Assembly (NCBI GenBank): GCA_965231865.1
Contig: CBDDOJ010000001.1
Location: 248,001 to 312,000, forward strand
DNA from: WTGA01 sp965231865
GTDB taxonomy: Bacteria > Pseudomonadota > Gammaproteobacteria > Arenicellales > Poriferihabitantaceae
Reading direction: 5' to 3'
DNA: 64,000 nt
Below the pieces are notes generated by a model. That model had not been told where the DNA came from. It searched no databases and saw only the letters and a program-made list of their open reading frames with translations. This document shows positions 27,710 to 36,686 of this stretch, one piece after another. The stretch's first letter is position 1. Each line of letters opens with the position of its first letter. The translations under genes and the position numbers were made by a program.

Positions 27710-28822
27710 TTAGTGTCCGGCTTTAAAGTTGGTCCAGGTCCGGGTTCGCAACCGTTCAATCTTTGGCGGCAATACCCCAAGTGTATACATTTTCTCCACA
27801 TCTTCTGCGGCAGGATAGGCGGCAGGGCTGCTCGTGACCTCGACATTGATCATATCGAACGCATCCTTGTTGGCAGAGGCGTACCAGGTAAAGTTGCTGT
27901 CCTCGGCGGCCACCTCCGGTCGCATCATGTAGTTCAAAAACAGATAGGCATTGTCCACATTCTCTGCATCCGCGGGAATCACCCAGCCATCCACCCAGAA
28001 ATTGGCCGCACCCTGGCCGGCGGGAAGAAAGAAATCGAGTTCAACTCCCGTATTCGCCTCTTCGGCACCCGCGACCGCCAACAATCCATCCGGGCCCCAG
28101 GTGACACACAGACAGAATTCCTTCTCAGGCATCCTTTGGTAGGCATAGTTGTCAAAGGTCTTGATATAGGGACGGATTTTCAGCAGCATTTCCTCCACCG
28201 CCGCATAGTCCGCCTTGTCGGTTGTATTGGGGTCCAGGCCCATATAGGCCAATGCCATGGGAATGACATCGGTCGGTGAATCCAGAAACGAAACGCCGCA
28301 AGCCGCCAGTTTTTCCATATGTGCGGGGTCAAAAACCAGGTCCATGGAACCGATTGGGGCATCGGGGTAGGTGGCCCGGACCAACTCTTCATTGTACGTC
28401 ACCCCATGGGTGCCAAACATGTATGGAACAAAATACTGGTTTCCCGGGTCCCACTGACTGCCAACCTGGTCCATCACATCCGTGCGCATGTGCTTGAAGT
28501 TATCCAGCCTGGATTTGTCCAGTGGCTGCAGAATCCCGGCCGGGATCAGGCGCGCTACCGAGCTGCCCGCATGACTGACCACGTCATACCCGGTGTTACC
28601 GGCCAACAATTTGGAGTCAATGGCCTCAACGGAATCATAGTTGTCATAGACCACCTCAATATCGTATTCTGCCGCGAAATTTGCGATGGTTTCTTCGCCA
28701 ATATACTCCGCCCAGTTGGTCACGTTCAACGACCCTGCTGCGGATACAAATCCGGCCCACAACAGGAGCACGGAAGCCACTGCACCCAGTGCACCGGTTT
28801 TTAATCTGTTTGGAAAATTCAT
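27710..28822 (-). CDS. Polyamine-type periplasmic binding protein (PotD/PotF/SpuD-like)
   Basis: This protein captures the substrate in the periplasm and delivers it to the PotABC-like complex. I start at MNFPNRLKTG because GGGGGTAG precedes it, giving a signal peptide (GALGAVASVLLLWAGFVSA). The mature protein opens SLNVTNWAEYIGEETIANFA with VVYDNYDSVEAIDSKLLAG, the standard PotF/SpuD fold entry. NFWVDGWVIPADAENVDNAY lies in the C-terminal lobe. The length of 370 fits the family. Members bind putrescine, spermidine or, in some cases, other amines. The binding-pocket residues were not assigned, so specificity is open. Confidence 0.9.
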   Translation of the reverse strand: MNFPNRLKTGALGAVASVLLLWAGFVSAAGSLNVTNWAEYIGEETIANFAAEYDIEVVYDNYDSVEAIDSKLLAGNTGYDVVSHAGSSVARLIPAGILQPLDKSRLDNFKHMRTDVMDQVGSQWDPGNQYFVPYMFGTHGVTYNEELVRATYPDAPIGSMDLVFDPAHMEKLAACGVSFLDSPTDVIPMALAYMGLDPNTTDKADYAAVEEMLLKIRPYIKTFDNYAYQRMPEKEFCLCVTWGPDGLLAVAGAEEANTGVELDFFLPAGQGAANFWVDGWVIPADAENVDNAYLFLNYMMRPEVAAEDSNFTWYASANKDAFDMINVEVTSSPAAYPAAEDVEKMYTLGVLPPKIERLRTRTWTNFKAGH

Positions 28823-29027
28823 ATAGTCTACCCCCAATGGCGGTTATAATTGCATGGTTGATGCCTACAGTATAAATGAATTTTTTTCAATATCCAGACC
28901 CAAATATAGTATTTGCGCAATCCCGGTTTAGATTTCCCCCAAGAATTCATTTTCGCAAACGGATGAACGCGGAAATACGTAGGACCGTAACATTGCTCTC
29001 TTCAATATCCACTCCAGTCATCGCACC

Positions 29028-29684
29028 ATGCAATCCAAAGTACAGCTGATCCTACTGTGCTTTATCGCCCTGCTTACCGGCCTTTATCTTCAGCTCTTCG
29101 GGTTTAACCTGCCGATAAAATCTGAAAAGGCCACCTCCCCCGATATCGAAAACTTTTTATGGCCGGATGAGCGGCCCCTTGAACATTTCGAACTGGTAAA
29201 CCAGGACAACGAACGGTTCAACCAGACCGATTTGCTGGGCAAATGGAGCTTCCTGTTTTTCGGATATACCCACTGCCCGGACATTTGCCCGATCACCATG
29301 CACACCTTGCGGCAGGTCAGTGGACAACTCCGGTCAAGCGGAAAAACTGATCCGGGCCAATTCAATTTCGTATTCGTTTCCGTGGACGGGGAACGGGATA
29401 CTCCGGATCATCTGAAACGCTATGTCGGATTTTTCGATCCTGATTTTATCGGCATTACGGGAAACCGGGAACAGGTGGACTCATTGACCTCCCAATTGTC
29501 GGTACCCTATAGCATTGAAGAGCATCCCGCTGGCGCCAGGGAATACCTGGTGAACCACAGCGGCGCGATCTTTCTGGTCTCCCCACAAGGCAGGCTGGCC
29601 ACCCTGTTTCAAGCTCCGCATGACCCCGGCCGGATCACCGAGCGGTTTTTTGCCATTGAGGCCTTTACCGGTCAGCAATCATAA
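29028..29684 (+). CDS. SCO1/SenC-family copper chaperone
   Basis: SCO proteins are membrane-anchored thioredoxin-fold proteins that help assemble the CuA site of cytochrome oxidase. The N-terminal anchor is VQLILLCFIALLTGLYLQLF. The metal site has the CxxxC motif FFGYTHCPDICPITMHTL and the downstream His in YLVNHSGAIFLVSPQG. The DGERDTPDHLKRYVGFF block is also typical. At 218 residues the gene is complete. It stands alone, convergent with tadA (47 bases between stops), with no oxidase genes nearby. Confidence 0.93.
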   Translation: MQSKVQLILLCFIALLTGLYLQLFGFNLPIKSEKATSPDIENFLWPDERPLEHFELVNQDNERFNQTDLLGKWSFLFFGYTHCPDICPITMHTLRQVSGQLRSSGKTDPGQFNFVFVSVDGERDTPDHLKRYVGFFDPDFIGITGNREQVDSLTSQLSVPYSIEEHPAGAREYLVNHSGAIFLVSPQGRLATLFQAPHDPGRITERFFAIEAFTGQQS

Positions 29685-29731
29685 TGTCCCCGCATCCTGG
29701 TCAGAACGCGCCAGGCCCGCCGGCATCCAGG

Positions 29732-30196
29732 CTATCTCCGGGACCGAAAAAAACCCTGGATCAGTTCAAGACTTTCTTCGTGCAGGATACCGGATTCCAC
29801 GACGCATTGATGGTTGAGAAAACCGGATTGGACCAGGTTGACCAGGCTGCCCGCTGCCCCGGACCTGGCATCATGAACCGAAAATACCAGCCGTTGAACC
29901 CGGGCATGGACAATGGCTCCGGCACACATGATGCAGGGTTCCATCGTGACATACAATGTGGAGCCTGGCAGGCGGTAATTCCCGACAAGCCGTCCAGCGG
30001 ATTGTAACGCCCCGATCTCCGCATGGCCGCACGGGTCGTGATTGGAAATGGACTGGTTGAACCCTTCCCCCACAATCTTCCCTGCCTGGACCAGTACGGC
30101 TCCTACCGGAACTTCATTCATGGTCGATGCCTGCCTGGCCAGTGCAATGGCACGGGACATATAGTGCTCGTCTGTCCCGCGATGTCTTATCCCCAT
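29732..30196 (-). CDS. tadA: tRNA-specific adenosine deaminase
   Basis: TadA converts the wobble A34 of tRNA-Arg(ACG) to inosine. Zinc ligands and the proton shuttle are seen in HAEIGAL (H-A-E) and MEPCIMCAGAIVHARV. The N-terminal helix HYMSRAIALARQASTMNEVP leads to VGAVLVQAGKIVGEG. At 154 residues the length is normal. I take the first ATG, since relatives need the residues before HYMSRA. That ATG lies inside the tail of a decayed AbiEii toxin gene, so promoter and leader have been rebuilt from foreign sequence. TadA is normally essential. Confidence 0.95.
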   Translation of the reverse strand: MGIRHRGTDEHYMSRAIALARQASTMNEVPVGAVLVQAGKIVGEGFNQSISNHDPCGHAEIGALQSAGRLVGNYRLPGSTLYVTMEPCIMCAGAIVHARVQRLVFSVHDARSGAAGSLVNLVQSGFLNHQCVVESGILHEESLELIQGFFRSRR

Positions 30197-30324
30197 TCGA
30201 TGTCCTCCGAGAAACGTTCAACCAGGTGATAAACCTTCGATCGGCTGGTGGTGCCCTTCTGTGTCACCGCCTCCGAAAACAGCTCGCTACGCTCCTGCGC
30301 AAGAAGCCGGGCAACCCGCTCCAT
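30187..30324 (-). pseudogene. AbiEii toxin remnant (internally deleted)
   Basis: A 45-codon frame starts MERVARLLAQERSELFSEAV, the usual N-terminus of AbiEii nucleotidyltransferase toxins. It then jumps to GTTSRSKVYHLVERFSEDIE, which matches the later GGTSxSKxxxLIxRFSEDID motif. The segment between (VEKDFWVCW and neighbours) and everything after the motif are missing. The ATG overlaps the AbiEi-like stop by one base (TGATG), the arrangement of an intact abiE pair. The frame ends by running 10 bases into tadA. Confidence 0.78.
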
Positions 30325-30934
30325 CAGTCACCCTCTTTGCATATCCGTTTGATGGCTTCATAGATCCAGCCAGTCACCGAACGGGTATCCTTGAGGATAC
30401 GGTCACACGCTTTTGGCTGCAGATGCTGGCGAATACCCTCGGTCACCTTCCGATCCACATGTTCCCTGCCCAGCGCCTTCAAGGCCTGTACCACCAAACC
30501 ACTCTCACGGTACTTGAAGCCCACATCCTTCAAGGCAGATTTCTTGAACACCAGGGATTGCTCCCCGATTTTGTATTCGCGGCCCGGGCCATCAGAGAGG
30601 TAAACCCAACGCCCTGGAACCTGAGTGGAGAGGCCCAGCAGGTTCAGGGCCGCATCGCCGGAAGACTGAATCCGCCAGTTGAATTTGCGAGCCAGCGCAT
30701 GAGCCACCTGGTCGAGATTCGGGCTCAATGGACGGTCCAGTAGATCGCTATAGCGAGGATAGTCGTAGACCCCTCGGAAAACACGGCGGATCCTGCCATC
30801 CTTGGTCAAACTGGAGAGTGCCTGATGGATATTGGCCTTGCCAAATTCGGACACAAAGTCAGTCTTGGTAAATAAGCAACCCCTGCCGCGGCCATATATC
30901 CGAGAAATAATTTTTTTTCAATACTTTGCGACAT
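30324..30934 (-). pseudogene. AbiEi-like antitoxin (DUF6088 type), frameshifted in a poly-A tract
   Basis: The main frame (30324-30854) encodes a winged-helix protein, with IHQALSSLTKDGRIRRVFRG, VYDYPRYSD and LNLLGLSTQVPGRWVYLSDG, matching the antitoxin of type IV AbiE systems. It lacks a proper start. The missing N-terminus lies upstream in another frame as MSQSIEKK, and joins to IISRIYGRGRGCLFTKTDFV if the run of eight A (plus-strand T at 30911-30918) had nine. So one base is missing, by slippage or sequencing error. With it restored, the protein would be about 203 residues and complete. Confidence 0.75.
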
Positions 30935-30999
30935 ATTCGAGTTCTGCATTTTTCAGGAAAACAGTGTTGCTTTTCTGAAACAGAAGCTTAGCAGACATA

Positions 31000-31251
31000 C
31001 AGTATTGTGTGCAGTCTATGACGACATTGATCTTCCCGAAAAACGTTCGATGAGATTCCAGCACCGGACAACGACGCACAGCCCTTGAACATCAGGTACT
31101 TACCTCATCCGAGCAGATCAAACAATTTGCCCGGTGTCCAACAAACCCAGAAGTCCTTTTCTACGGCAATCTCGAACAAATTTAGTTGTGCTCCGGTCTC
31201 CGTACAGACCAACCGACGATGTTCTTCCAACATTCCAATCAATTCTTTCAT
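31000..31251 (-). pseudogene. Second AbiEii toxin remnant
   Basis: The frame opens MKELIGMLEEHRRLVCTETG and continues FEIAVEKDFWVCWTPGKLFD, the AbiEii N-terminal motif. It stops (TGA) after FDLLG. Beyond the stop the homologous trace goes on as YLMFKGCASLSG and, in a shifted frame, LIERFSG, corresponding to the FKGGTSLSK and LIERFSEDID motifs. At least a nonsense codon and a frameshift are needed to explain it, and the rest of the toxin is gone. Its ATG overlaps the upstream AbiEi-like stop (ATGA). The left boundary is approximate. Confidence 0.72.
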
Positions 31252-31871
31252 ACTGCACTGTTCCGGTCAGCCAGTGAACGAATGATATCGGCGATCCAAG
31301 CCGGGGCATATCGAATGTCCTTTACCAACTGCTTGTGTGCATCGTCATCAAGTCGACGACCGAGCTGTGCGATGACTCGCTGATCGACATTTTTCCGGCC
31401 CAGGTGGCGCAGTGCCTGGATTACCAACCCACTGATTTTTCCCGCAGTGGCCATATTGCGGGGGGTCGTGTGCTTCAAGATGATCTGGCGCTTGCCAACC
31501 TGGGCAGTCCGCGAGCGACCATCCGTCAAATAAACGATCTTCATAGGGACTTGCGTGGACAACCCAAGCAAATTGGCTGCGTAGGCCCCGGAGGGTTGAA
31601 GCCGAGCGGCGTCGCGACCTGCAAGTGCACTTACGATATTATCCGTCGATGGCAGCAATGGGCCCAACTGGGGATCAATTTTCGGGTAATCGTACAGTCC
31701 CCGGGCCAACTGGCGGATAAGGCCACTGTCCCGATGCCGCATCAGGGCAAGGTCCACAGCCCGGCGGGTACCAAGATCCGTAAAACGGCCGGGCGTAAAA
31801 ACCCAGCCCCGCTTGCGGCCCTGAATCCGCCGGAGGATCTTGCTGTCGGTACTGTCTGCATGCTTGCCCAT
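31248..31871 (-). CDS. AbiEi-like antitoxin (DUF6088 type)
   Basis: This intact 207-residue winged-helix protein begins MGKHADSTDSKILRRIQGRK and has GWVFTPGRFTDLGTRRAVDL, IRQLARGLYDYPKIDPQLGP and NLLGLSTQVPMKIVYLTDGR. It is a paralogue of the frameshifted gene at 30.3-30.9 kb. In AbiE systems this protein represses its own operon and counters the nucleotidyltransferase toxin. Its own toxin gene (31000-31251) is destroyed, so it is an orphan antitoxin. The frame stays open far upstream and overlaps the preceding gene, but homology begins at the chosen Met. Confidence 0.82.
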   Translation of the reverse strand: MGKHADSTDSKILRRIQGRKRGWVFTPGRFTDLGTRRAVDLALMRHRDSGLIRQLARGLYDYPKIDPQLGPLLPSTDNIVSALAGRDAARLQPSGAYAANLLGLSTQVPMKIVYLTDGRSRTAQVGKRQIILKHTTPRNMATAGKISGLVIQALRHLGRKNVDQRVIAQLGRRLDDDAHKQLVKDIRYAPAWIADIIRSLADRNSAV

Positions 31872-31929
31872 ATTTTTGAAAGAAAAATATATATCTTTTT
31901 CTTTCAAAACAAAAGTGCTGTTCAGGCCC

Positions 31930-33168
31930 TCACAAAGCACCCGATGTACGGAGTCTGAACGACAAGGACTCCCGGACAAAAATATTGCCGGCACACTGTG
32001 TCTGCTCAAGCAGAGCGTGAATTTTATCTGACACCCTGTCGATGTCTGTGTGAGATTCGGCAGCGGCTTTCAGGGCCAGGTCATAGGCCTCTATCACGTC
32101 AAAGGAGGTCACCTCGTAACCCCAGCCTTCGTTTAACCAGTGAAGCGCCGCCAGGGCCGCACCGAGAGCAAACTCAGGCTCTGATTCAAGGAAATTTTTT
32201 GCCGCACGGTTCAGTGTCTTCGGCTCACAAGGGCTCCGGTCAGCAAGCTGCAGCGCGAACTCGTAGAGTTTCAAATCCTTGGCGGCGGCAAACCACTTGC
32301 CATCCTCTCCCGGAGTGGTCTCGATGAGGTCCTCAAGAATTTCAGTCGGTGCCATCATGGGATAGCGTTTTGCCACGGCACGAAAACGCGCGAGATACGA
32401 ATTGCCCCGGGCCGCCCGCAGCCCATAGCGCCGATAAGCCTCCTCATGCAGGCCCGAGGAAATCAGTATCTCTTCGCAGACTCGATCAATGGCCGAATCC
32501 GCCTGGTCCAGTTCTCTGGATGCCTCGGCGTATTTCAGGGCCTCCGACTTCCTGCCCATCGCCAACAATGCCTCAACGCCGTACCGGCGATCACACCAGA
32601 ACGGTGTAGGCCCCAGTGCCAGCAAATCGAGTACTTCCTGATAGCGTCCGGCCACCAACAAAGAAGACAGGCAGGCTGTCGTGCCGCGAAAATAAATAGC
32701 GGGACCCGGGTGGCTCCAACAGGGTCGTAGGGTCGACACCAACCACTCCGCCCACTGATTGGCGGTTTCCACCGACCCGCATAGCGCGCCCCAGTGTTCC
32801 CCCACCAGAATCAGGAACTCGACATCATCATCCTCTACGGCTTGCCACAAGCGTTCGAGCCATTTTTGGCGTGTTCTGGTATCAGCCGGCGCATTGATGA
32901 TGATCGGCATCAAGCCATTGATTGTTTTGTGCACCCCGGAACCCATGGCACCGCTGGAACCGTCCACATGCACCAGCGCAGGCCCTAACTTCTCGATCAG
33001 GCGAACGGCCCCTTCTCCACCGAGAACCGGCTCCTTTCTGGCGACCTTCTTGATCTCGGACACAGCCTCACGAAGGCGTTGACAAGCCAATCGGGAGGAT
33101 TTCCGCCCGTAGGCACGGGCGCGGAAACGCGCAGGAAAAATCCATTTATAGCTATTTTGAACTGTCAT
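31930..33168 (-). CDS. Unknown helical-repeat-like protein, third gene after yhaON
   Basis: I do not recognise the family. The 412-residue protein starts MTVQNSYKWIFPARFRARAY and seems soluble, with no signal or membrane segment. The middle is rich in amphipathic helices of TPR style (LSSLLVAGRYQEVLDLLALG, YGVEALLAMGRKSEALKYAE). The N-terminal basic stretch GRKSSRLACQRLREAVSEIK may contact nucleic acid. It starts 22 bases after the yhaN-like stop, so it belongs to that transcript. A broken second copy lies at 41.0-41.6 kb, also next to toxin-antitoxin relics. I infer a role with the YhaON complex, without direct proof. Confidence 0.7.
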   Translation of the reverse strand: MTVQNSYKWIFPARFRARAYGRKSSRLACQRLREAVSEIKKVARKEPVLGGEGAVRLIEKLGPALVHVDGSSGAMGSGVHKTINGLMPIIINAPADTRTRQKWLERLWQAVEDDDVEFLILVGEHWGALCGSVETANQWAEWLVSTLRPCWSHPGPAIYFRGTTACLSSLLVAGRYQEVLDLLALGPTPFWCDRRYGVEALLAMGRKSEALKYAEASRELDQADSAIDRVCEEILISSGLHEEAYRRYGLRAARGNSYLARFRAVAKRYPMMAPTEILEDLIETTPGEDGKWFAAAKDLKLYEFALQLADRSPCEPKTLNRAAKNFLESEPEFALGAALAALHWLNEGWGYEVTSFDVIEAYDLALKAAAESHTDIDRVSDKIHALLEQTQCAGNIFVRESLSFRLRTSGAL

Positions 33169-33190
33169 GCAAAATCTTGCCGTCTTCTCT

Positions 33191-36100
33191 CTACAATTCT
33201 TGTACCTGGACTGACCCCTTCACTTGCTTCGCCTGCTCAACAACCCGGGAATGATGCGTAAACAGAATAACTTGCGTCTTCTCGGCCAATCCAGCCAGCG
33301 CATTCAATGCGGCTTGTGAACGAGCATCATCAAAGTCCACAAGTATATCGTCGACAATGAAAGGCAACGGTTCGGACGATTCCATGTATTTTTCCAAAGA
33401 CGCGAGGCGCAATGCCAGGTAAAGCTGGTCCCGCGTCCCTGAACTCATCCCTTCCACATACACGAACTCTCCTCCCGGGCGAATTCCGGCAAGGACAGGC
33501 TCATCCTTTTCATTGAAGTCGGTCGTGAGCCCATCGAAAGACCCCAGTGTCAGTGCAGAGAAATGTTCGCTGGCGCGCTTGAGCAAAGGCCCCTGGTTTT
33601 CCCTCCGATAACGCTCAATCTGATCATGCAAAATCCTGCTGGCCAATTTCACCTGCACGTAACGCTCGGCATCTGATCGGATGCCGGCGAGTATGGCGTG
33701 GGCCTGATCAGCGAGCAGTGCAGCGTGATCACTGCCATCCATGAGTTCCAGTTCTTTTTCTTCGCGTCCTTTTGTTTCAGCCAGTTCTGTCCGCCTGGGT
33801 TCGAGTTCATCCTCGATCCTGTTGTTCAACTCTGTGATTTGCCCGGGCAGGCTATCTGGATCGACACCCTCCGCCTGTGCCGCCAGTTCCTCAATACTGA
33901 TGCCTTCACCGGCTTCTAGGATTTCTTTCTCAATCGAAGCGATTGCCTCCTTTATTCGAAGATAATCAGCCGAGCGGCGTTCCGCTGCTTCAAGTTGATC
34001 ATGGCTGTCACAGTTTGCTTCGACACCCAATGCATCCAGCCGATCCGTCATGGTCTGGATGGAAGCCTTCGAATCATGTATCTCCTGGGTCGCCTGTTCG
34101 ATCTGTTCTCCAATCTGTTGCCGTTTTGTCTGTCTTGACCGGTTTTCCGATAACAGTGCGTTTAAGCGTACGACGGCATCCTCCGCAGGCAAATTCACCA
34201 GTTCCGGAGCAATCATGTCGACCAGGTCCTTGACCTGGCTGCGGAACGCCGCCGCGTCCTTGTCGATGGCATTGATCCGTATTCGCAGTTTCTCGGCTTC
34301 GCCCTGTTTCGAGAACAATGCCCTGAGGTGTTCAATGAAATCATCCACCTCCGATGGTGAACTCCCGGCTCGCAGACCAAGGCTCTGCATCAGATCACCC
34401 CACTGCGTCTTCCATGCTTCAAGCGCCTGCGTTGCCAATCGATGCTCGTCACTCAACGATTCAACCTCGGCTTCCCGGTTAATGACCTCCCTGCCCAGCG
34501 AATCTCGTTTGCGTTTGGATTCATCAAGCTGTCCTGCGCACTCTTCGCATTCCACGAGTACCGTTTCAAGCTCCCGTGATGCGGGGCCCATTCTTCCCAG
34601 CCCGGCCAGCTGCTCATTGAGCCGCTGGACATGTGTGGTACGATTCTGCTCCAGCTTACTCACTTTCCGGTGGAGCAGATTGATCTGTTCCACCTGATCA
34701 CGAAGTTTTTCAAACTCGCCCAGCCAGGCCCGCATCTCTCCCGGGCTGCGCGGGTCAATCTGGCAGGGCGTCCACAATGCCTGCCAATCCGCATCCAGTT
34801 GCACTTTTTCCGCGTTTGTTTCCTCAAGTTGCCCATTAATCTGTTGTCCCTGCTGTTGCCCACCCTCCTTCCTGGCCTGAAGGCTTGCCAATGCATGGAC
34901 TCTGTCTGCTTCACGGCGCAGCCGGTCAGACACTTCATCCGCGCCGGCAAGTCGGGTTTCGAAGGCATCCGGCAATGTCCCTTCCCCCAGGTGTTCCCTT
35001 GCCTCAGCGGACACCTCCTCACCCTCCACCCACTGCCTGCGCAGCAACTGCCAGAGCGCATCACGTTCGGACCTGGCATGGGTGAGGACAGATTCTGTGG
35101 GTACTTCCCCAACACGTTCGATCTCATCAAGTCTCTGCGAGGTGTCCTGCAAGGCGTCGACGAGTTCCTCTTTTTTCTCTTTGAGTCGCTGAATGCGTTT
35201 TGAGATATCCGCGTAGCGCTCTTCGAATTGATGAATGCTTTCCCGTTTTGGCAATGCCAGTCCGGCCACCTCTTCCAGGTCACCCTCCCAAAACGTGATT
35301 CTTGAGAGATCGGCAACACATTGTGCCTGCAGGCTTACAAGCTCGCTCTGGGTGGACTGGATCGATGCATCCAGCTCCCCTTGCTTCCGGGCGGCAGTTA
35401 TTGCCCGGTGCAATGCATCCGTAGAACCCGATTCGACGATCCCGTCACGTTCTCTGCGAACGGCCTTGAGGCGTTTTTCCGTTTCACGAAGACTGGTCTG
35501 TGCCTGCTCTGCACGGGCACTCAGGACAGCTTCCCTGCTACCCAAATCGGCAATGGACGACCGTCTTGCCAATACGGGACGCAATTGCTCAATGTCCTGG
35601 AGTTCGAGATCAGGGTGATTCTCCTTCAGTATTGACCCGGCATCCGCCAATAACTGTTTGCTTTCTGCCTCAAGACCCGGTCGGTCCTGCTGTGCTTTTC
35701 GATGACTTCCCCAACGCACATGGAGATCTTCAATGTTCTCTGCCTGTTCCAGCAATGCCTGGTTTGCGGACAATTCTTCGAGTTGTTTCTGTAATCCTTC
35801 AAGACGAGAGGCTGCCCTGCCCACAATGGCCTGAGCGGTCTCCAGTGCAGTCACTGCCTTTTCGCGACGTTCCGTAAAATCATCTGACAGGACAATCACA
35901 TTGCCCAGCAATTCAAGATCATGAGAAAGTTCACGACGCCGGGCCAGTTTCGGTAAAACACGCTGGATACGTTGCAGGCGATTGACCTCAATCCGGTTGT
36001 CTCCCAGTTTGGATTGAACGGTTTCCAGTTCCCGGGTTGTACGTCCCAGGGCCCGCCTGTGCTCCCCCCATTCTCTGGATAAAAGAGAACTTTTTCTGAT

Positions 36101-36679
36101 CTCACTTCTTAGTACTGCATGTGCCCGGATGGCTGAGTTGATGGCTGGTTTTGAGCCTGCCGGCAGGAAAAGGCCCTTGGCCTCCGCATCCAGATCACCC
36201 AGGACAGTATGGAGCGCATGGCTGCCAAGCGCTGCTGAAAAAAGCGCCTGTCCGACCTCCCCTTTCTGCTCAAGAATCTCCTGCCCCCCCTGCACCAGTG
36301 CCTGATGATCAATCCCAAAAAGCGTCTCGAAGAGTTCCGGCGTCACGCCTTGAAGAAAAGGCATCAGCACCTGTTCATCAAGGGCCTCACCATCTGGAGT
36401 CAACAAGGTGTTTTTCCGGCCTTTGCGCCGGATCAATGCGAGTCCCTGCCGATGGCCTGTTCGCAGGAAGCCGTGGATACGGAGCTTGTCATTGGCATGG
36501 ACAAAATTGTCCAGGGTACGTTCGTCAATGCCATAAAGCAGGGCTTTCAGCCCCCGTAGCGCCGAACTTTTGCCTGCCTCATTCGGTCCATAGACGACAT
36601 GAAGTCCGGGTTCACCAAAAGCCAGTACCCGCTCGGTGAAGGGGCCAAATGCAGCCAGATTCAATTCCTCGATTCTCAT
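33191..36679 (-). CDS. YhaN-type SMC/Rad50-like ATPase
   Basis: The 1162-residue protein begins MRIEELNLAAFGPFTERVLA with Walker A VVYGPNEAGKSSALRGLKAL. A long coiled-coil middle follows (many Glu/Arg/Leu heptads, roughly residues 170-900). The ABC signature region is GMSSGTRDQLYLALRLASL, Walker B is PFIVDDILVDFDD, and ILFTHHSRVVEQAKQ ends the head domain. This is the YhaN family, which pairs with the YhaO phosphoesterase much as Rad50 pairs with Mre11 or SbcC with SbcD. The two likely process DNA ends. It lies seven bases after the yhaO-like stop. Confidence 0.9.
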   Translation of the reverse strand: MRIEELNLAAFGPFTERVLAFGEPGLHVVYGPNEAGKSSALRGLKALLYGIDERTLDNFVHANDKLRIHGFLRTGHRQGLALIRRKGRKNTLLTPDGEALDEQVLMPFLQGVTPELFETLFGIDHQALVQGGQEILEQKGEVGQALFSAALGSHALHTVLGDLDAEAKGLFLPAGSKPAINSAIRAHAVLRSEIRKSSLLSREWGEHRRALGRTTRELETVQSKLGDNRIEVNRLQRIQRVLPKLARRRELSHDLELLGNVIVLSDDFTERREKAVTALETAQAIVGRAASRLEGLQKQLEELSANQALLEQAENIEDLHVRWGSHRKAQQDRPGLEAESKQLLADAGSILKENHPDLELQDIEQLRPVLARRSSIADLGSREAVLSARAEQAQTSLRETEKRLKAVRRERDGIVESGSTDALHRAITAARKQGELDASIQSTQSELVSLQAQCVADLSRITFWEGDLEEVAGLALPKRESIHQFEERYADISKRIQRLKEKKEELVDALQDTSQRLDEIERVGEVPTESVLTHARSERDALWQLLRRQWVEGEEVSAEAREHLGEGTLPDAFETRLAGADEVSDRLRREADRVHALASLQARKEGGQQQGQQINGQLEETNAEKVQLDADWQALWTPCQIDPRSPGEMRAWLGEFEKLRDQVEQINLLHRKVSKLEQNRTTHVQRLNEQLAGLGRMGPASRELETVLVECEECAGQLDESKRKRDSLGREVINREAEVESLSDEHRLATQALEAWKTQWGDLMQSLGLRAGSSPSEVDDFIEHLRALFSKQGEAEKLRIRINAIDKDAAAFRSQVKDLVDMIAPELVNLPAEDAVVRLNALLSENRSRQTKRQQIGEQIEQATQEIHDSKASIQTMTDRLDALGVEANCDSHDQLEAAERRSADYLRIKEAIASIEKEILEAGEGISIEELAAQAEGVDPDSLPGQITELNNRIEDELEPRRTELAETKGREEKELELMDGSDHAALLADQAHAILAGIRSDAERYVQVKLASRILHDQIERYRRENQGPLLKRASEHFSALTLGSFDGLTTDFNEKDEPVLAGIRPGGEFVYVEGMSSGTRDQLYLALRLASLEKYMESSEPLPFIVDDILVDFDDARSQAALNALAGLAEKTQVILFTHHSRVVEQAKQVKGSVQVQEL

Positions 36680-36686
36680 CCTGGCT

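Noticed and set aside
29028..29684. SCO1-like gene as a thiol peroxidase or plain thioredoxin
   Set aside because: The HCPDIC CxxxC motif plus the later NHSG His is specific to SCO proteins.
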